Shown: positions 24,213 through 36,182, counted from the first letter of the stretch. The stretch: DNA of 64,000 bases from Pyxicephalus adspersus (GCF_032062135.1 NC_092866.1:22324862-22388861); one strand, 5' to 3'. Notes: a model not told the origin generated them from the letters alone. Translations and numbers: made by a program.

Positions 24213-24432
24213 TCTAATTTATTAAAGCTCCTCAAGGGTGAAGAAGGTAAATTTTCATCAGTGAACCTGGGTGATCCATCAAACCTGCAATACATCTGGT
24301 CCAGGATTCAAAACAATTAATAGCAAATAGCAAATAACTTTGAAGAAATCCTATTAGGTTTTCTGGATCACCCAGCTTCACTGATGAAAGTGTATCCTCT
24401 CCAATCTTGGGGAGCTTTCATAAATCAGGCTC
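24213..24432. mobile_element. Fold-back MITE, copy 1
   Basis: The block begins like CTAATTTATTAAAGCTC and ends GGAGCTTTCATAAATCAGGC. The two halves are reverse complements. The left half has CATCAGTGAACCTGGGTGATCC, matched on the right by GGATCACCCAGCTTCACTG. The centre has GCAAATAGCAAATAACTTTG. Five other copies occur in the window (28436, 37801, 41256, 50160 and 50482). Confidence 0.85.
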
Positions 24433-25845
24433 TTTCAGTCAATCAACCATATTACATAGTTGTCACTTTTGGAAAACTAGTCCAAAACAATGATGGGTGG
24501 CCAACATGGTTGCACAGCACATATACAGTAAATGGATGAACAAGGACTGGATTAATCAGCAGAGCTAAATTGAAAGAAATGATAAAAAAAAGATATTTAG
24601 TAATTTAGCACCCTGTGCTTGTAAAGTGTTCATTTTCTTCAATATAGGTTTTTTGAAAATAAAGAGTTATCTTCCTTATCACAGAGAATCAGAAACTGGT
24701 ATAGGCTTCATCCCAGCATTGCTGGTGTGTCTCTCCCAATATGGATCTTGGTATGCAATATCTAGTCGGCAATACCATATGTTCAGGAAATTAGATCTAT
24801 GTGTTTTCCTACATAGATACTATATTTTCATTGAATATGCCTGCAGACTTGCTGGTAGGAAATGCAGCTGCAATCTTTCCAAGCTTTGCCATCAATACTG
24901 TGTCTGTTAGTGCATAGACCTGGTGTGAAACTGTACAGCAGTCCAGCTGTGGAAAATCCCCCGGATGGGTAAATGGTAAAGTAATGATTTGATAATTTGA
25001 CAGGTTTGTCAGTGCAAGACCTACTGACAGCAATCTCCCACACAAATTAAAAAAACATCTAATAAATGGCTTCATGAGAACTCTTCATGAAGTATCACAG
25101 TTGCACATTAGGCTCTATGTGCACATATCACTTTGGTAGACAACTAAAGCTGGGTGTATTCATGAGCATTGCACATCACATGGGACTTTTAAAATAAAAT
25201 GTATTTGGTCACTAAAGCAAATGGAGATTATGGCATTATGAATATTAAGGAGTACTGATTGTTAAGGTTTATACGAACTATATAAAACTTAACAGATTGC
25301 ACATGAAAATAAATTACTCTGATCATATTAATATATAAGGTTTACTCACATTTTATAAAACAACCAAAAATATTACATGGTTCAGTTTTAAAAGGACTGT
25401 ACAAAGTTAATTAAATAGTTATAGAAAACATTTTTTTAGCTTTTACTGAAGGTATAGACAATAATCAGTTATGCACACATTTAAAATTAAATAAATAATA
25501 CAAATAAAAATTAAAATAATAGTTAAAATAGACCAAAACTTTTCTTTAATGTTAAAGTGAGTGTGAGCAACATGCATTTATTATTTTATTTCTTTTTTTT
25601 TGTCTTTTTTCGTGTCAATTTTTTTTTTTAACAAAACAAAAGAAAGCAGTAGGGGTTTGAGTCTTAGTGTTCAAACTGATAATTTTGTATTTAGTGAAAT
25701 AAATCATAAATAATTACATATTAATTAGTATAATACATCACCGTATATATAACCCCAAGCCCATTGTCTCATCATAGGTTTGGAGTGTCCATACAATATA
25801 TAGAATTACTAGAGTTGTTTAGTTACAGCTTTCAGTCAAAATAAC
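24433..25845. other. Intergenic DNA, no gene seen
   Basis: Overlapping short frames on both strands at 24626-25075 have no recognisable product. The rest is AT-rich. Confidence 0.4.
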
Positions 25846-25880
25846 CAGACGCGTTTCAGCTAAATTGGCTTCCTCAGGGG
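25846..25880 (-). other. Hammerhead-like motif 4 (best stem II)
   Basis: On the minus strand: CTGAGGA (25877-25871), AGC, a CAATTTA loop, GCT, GAAAC (25857-25853), GCGTC. Here the A after CTGAGGA pairs with T, giving an uninterrupted 3-bp stem II (AGC with GCT). This is the copy closest to a complete hammerhead core with a GUC triplet. Confidence 0.45.
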
Positions 25881-26780
25881 TATACGGGGGACTGTACTGT
25901 TCTCCAATGGAGCAAAACAGGCAGTGCTGGTATCCACGGACTGGCCAGAACAACTAGATCAATTAAATTCTTATAACACCTCCAAACAATGATGTGATTG
26001 AATAATTCTGTTCCACTATGCATGATGGGTTTTCTCGTATAGAGTCTCCTGTCATTATAAAGTTATGGACTCTCTTCATCCAGGGCTGTCAGTGAAGAGC
26101 CCCTTCTCTCCCTATCCACAAGTTCTTACCCACTGAATAAATGAGAGCTCTCACTGCTAGAGAGGGCAAGGGCTAAATAGGAGGTGTGGCTGCCAGTTAG
26201 CCAGTATGTAGCCCAAGTCTCTAATTTAAGAAAACATAGCGTTTTAAATGCCAAATTTTCCATCAAACCCGACTGTACTGTGTGATGTTAAAACCTGTAA
26301 ACTTGTCCATGCATCAATCTATACATTGATTGAGACTAAATATGGCTGTTCTGCCCATTTAAAACTGGCAGTTACTAACTGTTATATCACATATGTTCAG
26401 TGAAATAATAATAAAATAAATTTGTACAAAATGTATTTACTGTAAATATCCAACACCTTAAAGCTAAAGAACTTTGACTCTATTACTACTACTACTCTTC
26501 TCTTTTGTAAAGAATAAAGAAATGTATTTTACCAAGCTTCCTAAATGTTGTCCTGTGTTGTCACTCTGCCACCTGTTCTTCCAGTGGAAGTTTCAGCAGC
26601 CATGTCAACATGGATTGAATAAAAACTATCAGAAAACTTTTCTTGAAAATTGTGATCCAGGAGCCATTGGAACAAATGCATGAAGAATAAAAATAGCTGC
26701 GTGAAGTTGCTGATGATAACCAAGTATGATATGTAACAAAGGAGAGGAAACAGCATTTTATTAAAAGATTACACACCTCT
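25881..26780. other. Intergenic DNA, no gene seen
   Basis: The first part probably belongs to the repeat carrying motif 4. Short frames at 26474-26776 on both strands have no recognisable product. Confidence 0.4.
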
Positions 26781-26781
26781 C

Positions 26782-26827
<46 letters not shown>

Positions 26828-26842
26828 GTATATATATATATT
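26781..26842. repeat. (CTAT)n then (TA)n microsatellite
   Basis: About eleven CTAT tetranucleotides followed by a short TA run. Confidence 0.95.
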
Positions 26843-27082
26843 TTTTTTCTCTCTTTTTTTACTAAACCTGGTGTTGTCTGACTCTGAAGACTGTGAAAAT
26901 ACTATTCTAGAGTTCTATGCAGACAGCATCAATGAAGTCATTATGCCAGTGTCATTGAGGACAATCTAAAAAGAAAAGGTGCCAAGGAGGACTCCACTGT
27001 ATAACATATTAGTCTAAAAACCTAAAAGTTCCAGTAAGGGTCTAATGACTGGAAAAGGCAAGTAAAATAAATAAATAAATAA

Positions 27083-27197
27083 NNNNNNNNNNNNNNNNNN
27101 NNNNNNNNNNNNNNNNNNNNNNNNNNNNNNNNNNNNNNNNNNNNNNNNNNNNNNNNNNNNNNNNNNNNNNNNNNNNNNNNNNNNNNNNNNNNNNNNN
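27083..27197. other. Assembly gap (115 N)
   Basis: A run of N preceded by an AATA repeat at about 27064-27082. The gap probably hides an extension of that simple repeat. Any frame drawn across it is meaningless. Confidence 0.98.
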
Positions 27198-27234
27198 AAT
27201 ACATCACATATGTATTTATTGACATTCATTTTAT

Positions 27235-27350
27235 TGCCATTTCTGTTACATAGTTAATCAGGATAAAAGAAGACATTAATCCATCAGGTTCTATCCCTAG
27301 AGAAACAAACCTACTGAACAGTTGATCCAGAGGAAGGCACATAAACCCTT
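27235..27350. repeat. Dispersed repeat resembling a known amphibian family
   Basis: TACATAGTTAATCAGG, then AGAAGACATTAATCCATCAGG and CAGTTGATCCAGAGGAAGGC are words I recognise from a repeat common in Xenopus and other frog genomes. I cannot name the family securely. Confidence 0.45.
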
Positions 27351-28435
27351 GTTGATTACTGTTTTCAATGTTTGCAATCATGGATGCATTTTGTGCCCTA
27401 GGTTTATATTCAAGTCAATGTGGTTCCCCTTTTTTGGGGGGTAATTTAGGTACCTCAGCTTATATTCAGGTCAGTTTCAGGTCAGGTCATTTGAGTATGT
27501 TTGCAATTGTTTGTAGTCATCCAATTCTTACATTGTAAGTAGAAGCAGTTTATAGAAGGGTCTGTGCATGTTTTCTGCAAATATGGCTGGACCTAAATAA
27601 ATATTAAAATTACAGACCTAAAAAAATACATTTTTTAAGAAAATAATGTAAATTTCCAATACATGAAATGTATTATTTAAATACTTAATTATTAGCAAAA
27701 TACTTTTAGTTCTATACTACTATAGTTAAGAATATACTTGAAAAAATACAGCAATTCCTTGCTAAATTTCTATATAAATATAATCGGATAAAATCAGTTC
27801 TCTGATGCTGACAGAACATATGTTCTTTGTAAATTTCTGGCATTAATACTGGTTAAGCGATGTAAAAAATCAAATGCACATCATGAACATTATTTAAGTA
27901 TTCAAAGCTAATCATTTTCAGTTTTACTGTTCTGTAAAAATCTGATATTGCTGTATTCATTCAGAACATTCTTGAAACATTTACATTTTTGTAAAAACAT
28001 AAACTCAAATGGAGAAGCAGCTTACAGCACTATTGTAGTAGACAGGAAAAAAAGGCCTAACATATGTACTTCTACTTTGTAAGCATACCAACAAGAAAAA
28101 GAGAAAATGCCAAGTTATTTAAAGATTTATAGAGATAAATGGGGAGGCATAAAAGGAAAGGTGGAGACTAAACAGGACAGTCCAGTCCTAGTCTATGGAA
28201 ACACAGACATAATACGGCATAATGTACATTATATAGCAAAAAAGAACCTTTTTTACACTGTAATGTGGATTGTAGTGAGAAGCTGCCATGGAGGAGGCCC
28301 TGAAGCAACATATGAAGCATCTTTCTTCTCAGTCATTCTTTCTTTATTGACTATGTGGCTATCCATTTTTAATTATAAGCTGCAAAAGAAGAATGTTTAT
28401 ACAGTCCTTATCCACCACTCATTCATTGACTCATA
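27351..28435. other. AT-rich intergenic DNA, no gene seen
   Basis: A 109-codon plus-strand frame at 28107-28436 has no recognisable domain and its end overlaps the adjoining MITE. I regard it as chance. Confidence 0.4.
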
Positions 28436-28606
28436 GAGCCTGGCAAGAATATACTTTTATCAGTAAAGCTGGGTGATCCAGCAAACCTGGAATGGATCTC
28501 TTCAATGTAATTTCCTATTTGCTAGCAAATGTTTTGAATCCTGACTTAAACCAATTTCAGGTTTGCTAGATCACCCAGCTTCACTGATGAAAGTGTTTTA
28601 ATAAGC
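28436..28606. mobile_element. Fold-back MITE, copy 2
   Basis: CAGTAAAGCTGGGTGATCCA near the left end pairs with TAGATCACCCAGCTTCACTG near the right. The outer GGAGAGCTTTAATAAATCAG ends are mostly eroded. Confidence 0.8.
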
Positions 28607-29293
28607 CATAGCATTCACCAAGCACTACGAACTTCATATATAGGCAGAACCTCAGCATCCAAAGCTGTGAGGGTCAAATGCTCAATTTAAAATACAGAAA
28701 ACAATCTGTATTTATTTTGATATTAGGAACTGATTAAGGAAAATGGATTCTTCTACCTCCTTTTGAATAAAAATCATTGGCTCTGGGAATGTGAATATTA
28801 GCTGTGGACAATGTAAGTCTCCTTTATATTTTCTTGATATTCATACTTTTTATGTAGCCTGTATTTCACTTGTACTTCCTGAAACATTATCATGCGCTAA
28901 TACTGTTACCATTACCTTAATACAATCATGCCTACATAATATCTATGGAATTATTTAATAATCTCATTTATTTTCTTTTTCTCTACTCTATTCCAATCAA
29001 AATTACCTTTATGTATACATAGTTCATATCTGCCCGACACCACATTCCAATACTATAAACACCTTATCCTATGGCTACTACATGAGTTACAGTAATACAC
29101 TACACTGTGATTACTATATGAGCTGCTTAACATCTGTCCACACATTGATTTACTGTTTAAAAACCTCCTTTTGTCTCAAGTTATCTATACTAATTTTGAT
29201 GTACTTAATGTAAATTCAGGTACTGCTGACTTACTAGTTTTGATTCATGTAAATTCAGATACTGCTGATCTATCCCTAAAACGTACGCCACCC
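28607..29293. other. Intergenic DNA, partly repeat
   Basis: No gene seen. The word TGTAAATTCAGRTACTGCTGA occurs twice about 38 bp apart at about 29210 and 29248, just upstream of hammerhead-like motif 5, and is probably part of the same repeat. Confidence 0.4.
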
Positions 29294-29425
29294 CTGAGGA
29301 AGCCTGAAACGGGCGAAACTCATCAGGTTCACAACTGATACAGATGCGATAAATATTTGTACCAACCTGCAGTGTGTTTAATAGATGACGTTTGTCTAGT
29401 GCCCTTTTGGCCTAAATACTTACTT
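29294..29425 (+). other. Hammerhead-like motif 5 and downstream repeat end
   Basis: CTGAGGA (29294-29300), A, GCC, a loop, GGC, GAAAC (29315-29319). About 75 bp further on is GTCTAGTGCCCTTTTGGCC (from 29393), nearly the same block as in both terminal arms of the element at 8587-9376. Motif and end block in the same order at two loci suggest a defined element family. The motif occupies 29294-29325. Confidence 0.5.
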
Positions 29426-29474
29426 GGTGTGTAACCAATGTGTGTACCAATGTATTATTAACTGCCCAGCCTAA

Positions 29475-29820
29475 GGGCAGCACGGGGGCTCAGGGGTTAG
29501 CACTCCAGCCTTTGCAGTGCTAGGTCCTAGGTTCAAATCCCAGCCAGGACACTATCTGTATGGAGTTTGCAGGTTCTCCCCCTGTCTGTGTGGGTTTCCT
29601 CTGGTTACTCCAGTTTCCTCCCACATCACAAAAATATGCCGTTAGGTTGATTGGCTTCCCCTAAAATTGACCTTAGACTACATTAATGACATATGACTAT
29701 AGAAGGCACATTAGATTGTGAGCTCCTTTGAGGGACAGTTAGTTAGTGACATGACTATGGACTTTGTACAGCACTGTGTAATATGATGGCACTATATAAA
29801 TACTGTGTAATAATAATACA
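29475..29820 (+). mobile_element. tRNA-derived SINE, nearly full length
   Basis: The head GGGCAGCACGGGGGCTCAGG contains an internal RNA polymerase III promoter (A and B boxes listed separately). The body reads TTTGCAGGTTCTCCCCCTGT and TTTCCTCCCACATCAC. The tail reads ATTAGATTGTGAGCTCC, CTATGGACTTTGTACAGCAC and ATATGATGGCACTATATAAA, then ends in TAATAATA. The tail matches the L2/CR1-type LINE 3' end at 237-405. By the established SINE-LINE partnership model, the LINE reverse transcriptase would recognise this shared tail. Elements of this type are abundant in frogs and fish. Confidence 0.9.
29487..29540 (+). promoter_or_regulatory. Internal pol III promoter of the SINE (A box and B box)
   Basis: A box GGCTCAGGGGTTAG at 29487-29500 and B box GGTTCAAATCC at 29530-29540, about 30 bp apart, as in tRNA genes. 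The B box fits GGTTCRAATCC exactly. Confidence 0.8.
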
Positions 29821-30854
29821 ATTAACAATTATGAATAATACATTGTTATTGTTTGCGTTCAAAAACCCTTCTTTCTTCTTGTGATTATTTTCTGTATCTC
29901 ATAGTAACCAGAGTTTGTCCGTTCCATTTCTCAACCCAAAATAAAAAAGGCAACAGATTATTGCAGTGGATGGACAACGTTTCCAATACATCCATCATTA
30001 TCAAGAACAAAAACAGACATGCATAAAGTTACTGTCTTTTGGCCAAGGAAATTTGACACACTGAATGGAAATGTTTTGGTTTTTATTTTCCTGTTAAAAG
30101 AAGGCCTAAACCCTGATGTCAATTCAATTTTTTATTTCATTCTACTTTTACTTCCTGTACATACTGTAAATTCTTCTAAAAAAGTTTCATATACTTGACT
30201 TCCGCTATTCTAGACCCAGAAGTAACTAGAAGAGAGCTTTTACAAGCAGGTCTATCAACTGGTATGTTCAGGAAAGCTATAAATTGGCCAGAAGCAATCA
30301 CTACTTCAAACAACATAGGTACCATACTTTTTAAACTAATGTTCATTTCAACCCCAGTGGTTACTAAAAGAGTTGAGACTCTTTACACAAAATTGTGTAA
30401 GGCTATTTGCACATCCCACTAAAATGATGGGAGTGGTGGTGAACCATTTTATTAATGTATTTGCATGTAGTTTTGTTTACATTGTAGTTGCTGTGGTTTG
30501 TAAAGCAGTTTCTGGATGGGACATGTAGCTTCTGACAGCCCTTGAGTGACCAGCTGCTTCTATTGACTTGAATGTTAGCTACAGTTGAACGCAGTTGAGT
30601 TACAGTTGTTGCTAGAGGACGCCAGATTCCTCATAATTTGCACCACAGCCTCACACAGCTACTCAACATAGCATTTGTAGAAAAAAAAAAAGATTTACTC
30701 TAAAATCTGTTCCTAAGAGCATATAGGGGCATCCAGGAACAGTGAACACCTCTGAAAGAATGTTCACTTTATTACAAAATAAAAAAAACAAATTCCTGTT
30801 TACTTTGGATATCTAATCATTATTTTTCCTTTAAAATTTTCTTTTTAAATTAAC
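29821..30854. other. Intergenic DNA, no gene seen
   Basis: A 75-codon frame at 30195-30422 has no recognisable product. Nothing else can be supported. Confidence 0.4.
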
Positions 30855-31085
30855 CTAATTTATCCAGTTTGATGTAGAGGTAACTAACTGCATTTTATTG
30901 AATGTGACAATTGAAACTTCTTTTAGATCTTTAGGTCTGATTAGTTTTGATGTCTCAAAGGTTTCCAAACTTATTGTCATGCCAGACTTCTTCCATTTGA
31001 GAGTTATGCGAGCCATTGTACTCTTGGGAACCTTCATTGTAGCAGAAACTTTGTTGCAGCCCCAGGGGGTATTGATCAGGTGATC
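30855..31085 (-). pseudogene. Tc1-type transposase fragment (N-terminal DNA-binding part)
   Basis: On the minus strand the open stretch 31100-30855 contains VSATMKVPKSTMARITLKWK followed by KSGMT. This corresponds to the helix-turn-helix of Tc1-like transposases (pattern ISxAxxVPxSTVxxIIxKWKKFGT). A diverged stretch follows where the GRP linker and second DNA-binding helix would lie. Only about 75 of the usual roughly 340 residues remain, and no catalytic DDE region follows. No flanking inverted repeats are visible. The neighbouring hairpin-rich repeat starts at the 5' side of this fragment and probably truncated it. The overlapping plus-strand frame 30898-31083 is its antisense shadow. Confidence 0.75.
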
Positions 31086-31740
31086 AAATGTTGAATTCAA
31101 ACACCATTAAAGTCAATGGTGAGAAAATTCGGGTTATTTTTCGGGACTGTGAAGAACTGCAAGAGCAATCAGGGGAGCAGAGCTGACAGCTCCGCTCCCC
31201 TGATTGTTCTTGCAGCCCTTTACTAGTTGTATGTGTTCTTGGATAGAGTTTCTCTATCCAAGAACAAAGGGATAGTGCTCCCTGCTTTCCTCAGCCAATC
31301 AGAGAGCACTAGAGGTTTTGAATGGGGAGACTTGTCCCCATTTAACCTCTAGTGCCGGGGATCACACACTGAGCTGTCATTAGGGTTTACCTTTCCTCAG
31401 CCAATCACAGACCACTAGAGGTGATGAATGGGGAGACTTGTCCTCATTTAACCTCTAGTGCCCGGGGATCCCACACTGACAGGAGGATTCCCACGGCTGC
31501 GCAGCCACGGGAATCATCCTGTCATTGTGGGATAACTTGTAAAAAAATAAAAGTTAGTTACACAAATCACACACATTCAATAAATTAATTTGATATTATT
31601 TATTTATTTTTTAACACTTTTTTTGAATTTGCGCCATCAAATCTTTTGTTTTTTGGGTCTGGTCTATCCAAATTCGAACAGCCATATTCATGTTGAATAT
31701 AAGGACAACCCAAATTCGAACACCAACACTAGTGCTGAAT
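31086..31740. repeat. Modular hairpin repeat, five successive hairpins
   Basis: Near-perfect hairpins follow one another at 31157-31214 (CTGCAAGAGCAATCAGGGGA arm), 31234-31265 (TGTTCTTGGATAGAG arm), 31306-31355 (GCACTAGAGG...CCTCTAGTGC), 31413-31460 (a diverged copy of the third) and 31478-31523 (GACAGGATGATTCCCGTGGC-type arm). AATTCGAAC words flank the array. The same modules recur at 33866-34379 in inverse order and in part at 40667-40805. No coding sequence. Probably a non-autonomous DNA transposon family. Confidence 0.7.
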
Positions 31741-31824
31741 GTAGATTACTAAAAAAAAAGTTTAAACTCTTGTTGCATCAGGCTACAATATAAAACTAAA
31801 AAAGTGAGTACTTTCCGAAGCCAA

Positions 31825-31848
31825 TGTGTGTGTGTGTATTTATTTGTG

Positions 31849-31886
<38 letters not shown>

Positions 31887-31945
31887 GAGAGGTATTTGTT
31901 ACTATTTATTACTTATTATTACTATTATTATTACTTATTATTAGA
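31825..31945. repeat. (TG)n, (TA)n and ATT-rich simple repeats
   Basis: TG dinucleotides pass into TA dinucleotides to 31881. A TTA/ATT-rich tract follows at about 31893-31945. Confidence 0.9.
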
Positions 31946-33865
31946 CACATTTGTAACATTAATAATTTAGATTGTGATTGTGATGGTATAAAAAATCCTT
32001 TAGTTTGTCAATTTATTTTTTTTTCTTAGGAGTTGGCATGTTAATCGTACAGAAAAATTGGTTAAAATCCAAGGTAGGAGTCAACATATAAAGGTGATTA
32101 CAGTACTGTACCAGACATATCTGTATTATGCAAGGATGTTTGAACTCTGTGAGAATCTCTCAGTAGTAATTATTATGCCATGCGCCCCATTGGTACAATT
32201 ACACTAAACCCCTAATTAACATCCATAAGATTAGATTCCCCACATGTTAAGTCTGTAGGAGCAAGGTTGAGTGAAGCATTTTAAACAGTTTCAAAACATT
32301 GTATTGTCTTCATTACAATCTTTATACTTCAGTAAAGAGCGGTTTTGGATAAAATGCACTTAAAATAATCCAGCACTGTCACTAAATATAGGAGTGAGAA
32401 GGTAATTGTAGTGTCTCCATGAGATGAGAGCTCATGAAACCTTATTTTTATAAAGGTGACATTAGACAGTAAACTTCATAAGACTGTACGTTTGACTAAT
32501 CCCTTATATAACCTCAGTCCTTTTAAAGAAACTACACTAGATCTGAATCCTATATTGAAACACAATCTAATAGTCAAACATTTTATTGTATGTAGTTTTT
32601 GATATAGAATGTATAAATAAATGATATTAAAGATATGCACAAAGTCATTTTATAAATTAAAAGTTTACAATTGATTTTAAATTTGATAGCAGCATAATTT
32701 CAATTAAGAAGCATTATTAACAAATGCAATTAAAAAAAATGTAAGAAAACATGTTCAGGGCTTATTGCAACTCTCCTGATCTTGATTGTGAGTTTCAACG
32801 ACTCATAAAACTTTCAAAACACTACTATATGATGTAATGACAACTATGTCATATTTCCTTCTTCATGATAAATTCTCTAAGGAATTTTCTGGAGTGGCAA
32901 ACGTGAATTGCTATCACCTACTTAGTTCTGGTCTCTTGGTTTAAAGTCCATTTTCAAAGTGTTTTTTTAACCTAACTCTGTTTGCATATGTGTCTGAGAT
33001 GTTGTTTTATTGAGTAACTCCATATATGACTTTGGGCGTAAAAAGGATACCAAGGAAAATAATTAAAGCAACAGTAAAGAAACAATAAAAATAAATAAAA
33101 TCTGTATGAAGTGAGCATGCATATCTAAATTCAGATCTGTCCAATCTGCAGAGAATCCTAAAATTCATGCTTCTGGTATTCCTAAATTATGTGATTATTA
33201 GCCAGCCATTAGCCATTAATATTTAAAACCTAGACTCATGATGTTGATAGTCATTTTAACCAATTCTGAACTTTGAACTTGCAACATAGGTCAGCAGTGG
33301 CAATAGGAGATGCTAGGTACAAAAGGTTCTTTAAAATATTGGAACTGAAGCTTAATAAGGATGAAGGTGTCAGCTAAAGAAGAAAAATATATTTTTGTAT
33401 AATTTGTTCATAATACTAAATTATACAACCTTTATAGGCATTAACCACTATCAACTACAATAGTTCCTTCTTCTACCTGTTACTTTTGTTTTATACTTTG
33501 TTACCATTATTATTAAAAACTTGCATGTGTATTTGTTGTGTTTGTTTTTTTTATTGTTTTTGTTTTTTAGAGAATTTTTTTGTAGCATTAAAAAAAGGTT
33601 GAAAATAGACTTATTTCATTTGTAAATACATTTGCTTTATACTATACCGGTAATTAAAACGGTAACATTAGAGTTAGGAAAAGCTGGACAAAATGTTTTT
33701 TATCAACAGTGACACTGAGAAAATACTACTGTATTTGGCGTAGTAAATGTGTCTATGGAATAAATAAAAAAAAAAAATAAGAAAACCTCACAGGAGGAAA
33801 ACCTACACACACAGAGCTTCAGTGGATGAAGTCTCATTAGAGAACAATCAGCTGGCACTCAAGAG
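31946..33865. other. AT-rich intergenic DNA, no gene seen
   Basis: No repeat family or frame with a recognisable product. Confidence 0.4.
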
Positions 33866-34379
33866 TAGGGTTGGAAAGCCAGGATTCAGGCACAGGAGGA
33901 TTCCCACTACTGCTTTCATAAATGCAGCCACGATACTCCTCCTGCCTCCCTGGGCACTAGAGGTTAAATGAGGGCTTGCCCTCATTTAACTCCTAGTGCC
34001 CAGGGATCGTGCACAGGAGGCTTCCCACAGCTGCATTCATGAATGCAGCTGCGGTACTCCTCCTGTCAGTGTGAGTGCCGCGGCTGTGCTCATCAATGAA
34101 TGCAGCCATGGGAATCATCACAGGATGATTCCCACGGCTGCATTCATTCATGATGATCATAGTCCCGGGACTCCTGTGTTCTTAGATGGAGAATCCCTAT
34201 CCAAGAACACATACTACAGGGCTGCAAGAGCAATCAGGCCTGATTGCTCTTGTAGGTCACAAAAAATTTGATCTCGACGACCGAATTTACACAGGCCGTT
34301 CTTGCTTACATGTTCGGTAAGCGAGAACTGCTCGAATCGCCACGGGATCAAATTTTAAAATTTCCCTCTCTCATCTCTA
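33866..34379. mobile_element. Modular hairpin repeat with hAT-like end
   Basis: Hairpins at 33950-34003 (CTGGGCACTAGAGGTTAAAT arm), about 34176-34209 (TGTTCTTAGATGG arm) and 34225-34252 (perfect 14+14 palindrome, CAAGAGCAATCAGG arm) are modules shared with 31086-31740. The right end CTCATCTCTA (34370-34379) is the complement of the TAGRGATGAG terminus of the hAT-like element at 12698. A TAGGGTTGG at 33866 could be the left end, but no duplication is seen. A 91-codon frame at 33996-34271 runs through the hairpins and is not a gene. Confidence 0.6.
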
Positions 34380-34802
34380 GTGGGGAGCATTAGGGAAAGG
34401 TTTAATGCCTGATCTCTCTTCTATGCAGATAACCCCACAGAAATAATTCAGGGGTGGAACCAGAAGCTCATGTGGGGATAGTAAATGCCAGTATTTCCTA
34501 ATTATAAAAGACACATATAAAGATGCATGGGCTGCAAAATCATCCCTTACAGCCACAAGAGAAACCAGCAGTGGCTTACACAGGATCCATACATTTTCTT
34601 ACCTATTTGTGTATCTTCTTATTCTCTGTTTACACCATTTGTTAATAAGAAGCCTCATTTTTTAAGTATACTTCTGATTTCTTAAATACATTATGTATGA
34701 CTCCAGAGCCTAACAAACCCATGATTGCTTCATTGTTAAACTTTCAAAATGTTCTTGTGTCTCTCAGTCATAAAGCTCCTACATGTTACTTGCATTCCTT
34801 AT

Positions 34803-34844
<42 letters not shown>

Positions 34845-36180
34845 CAGTATATATATAGCGTAATAGACAAATTTTCTGATTTCATGTATTAATTTATGAC
34901 TTGATACACAAAAGATAGAATTCTTCTCCTTTTTGTACTTCTTATATAAGCTACTTTGTCCTCTGCACTGATTTACAAATAAAGGTGATGATAATAATAT
35001 TAACATTAGATAGCAATAAAAATACCAAATAAATGTTATTACACTTGCTTGAGAATTTCCTTCCTGATAAAAATTAATAAAAGTAAAAATTGTAAGGTTC
35101 TCCAGCATTGAATGTTGGTGTACTTTCAGCACTCCCTATGGTTTCACAGCTGTGTAGATTTATTACGTGGCAGAAAATGGTTTTGCAGGCAGGAACATTT
35201 GTAGTGCAGTTTAGGACTTGCAGTAATAATTGTGCCGTAAGTATAACAATGCCATGTGAAAAAAACACAACATATATATGTGAAATAAATAAATAACCAT
35301 AACTTTATTTCAGTATAATGCAATGCTAAACACAAAAAAGCTACAATATTACTACATTGAGATACTCTAAGCACGTGTTAATTCTGATGTTTTATTATTT
35401 TGTTTTAATGGCCATTAAATGACAGATAATCTCATTGTAAGGTGAAGCAAAGGGGGCAAATCCCAATTCTTAGCACTGTTGCTACAACAGATGGTCTGTG
35501 TCTGAAATGGTACAGCCTGGAAGACACAGTTTCTTATTACATTTATGAAAGTTGCTGATCTAGATATTCAGTAATATGCCCTGAAAAGGAACAATAAGCA
35601 ATGTCACTGGGGCTCAGGATAATGTTTCAGTTGGGGACAGATGGTTTGTTAGGGAAAGTCTGATAAAGAAATGAAATACTATTCATCTGTTTAGGGAAAC
35701 TTTGATGGTCATTGGGAACATAAATATGATTGTGTGAATTTCATTACTAGAGCTGGGGAAATGATATCATGGGGCAAATGGACTTTTACTATAAAGCTTT
35801 TTGCAGTATTGTATCCCTGTCATGTTAAAGTTTTAAGAGTCACTTGATACAGTTCTGTAACTTAAAAGGGAACTCCAAAAAAACTTAGAAAACAGTTAAA
35901 AGTTTGCCCCAGTTTTAAATAAATAAATATATCATTTTTTTTTTTAAAAAAAGCAACTGTAATAAAAAACTTAGGAATAGCATTCTTAGATTCCCCTGTA
36001 GTATTGCAATCTACTCCAATGATGGAACTATTCAGAAATCAAAACTATAGGTAGATGCTTACCTACATAAAGAACATTTGTCTATATGTGTATTCCTACC
36101 TCTGCTATACTCTTTTTAGCAAAGCTGCTAGAGGGAGATGTTGTTGGATGGTGTTTGGGTGTTGATCTGAATTTCCAAAC
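34380..36180. other. Intergenic DNA with a (TA)n tract, no gene seen
   Basis: A TA microsatellite occupies 34805-34857. Several overlapping short frames on both strands at 34842-35374 have no recognisable product. Confidence 0.45.
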
Positions 36181-36182
36181 TA

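Noticed and set aside
26781..26842. Regularly repeated units as a CRISPR-like array
   Set aside because: These are tetranucleotide and dinucleotide microsatellites without spacers; the genome is eukaryotic.
27014..27229. Frames spanning the N run
   Set aside because: Most of their length is unknown sequence.
28107..28436. 109-codon frame as a possible gene
   Set aside because: No recognisable domain, no conserved-looking splice context, and it ends at the edge of a MITE.
33996..34271. 91-codon frame
   Set aside because: It crosses several perfect hairpins of a dispersed repeat and has no protein signature.
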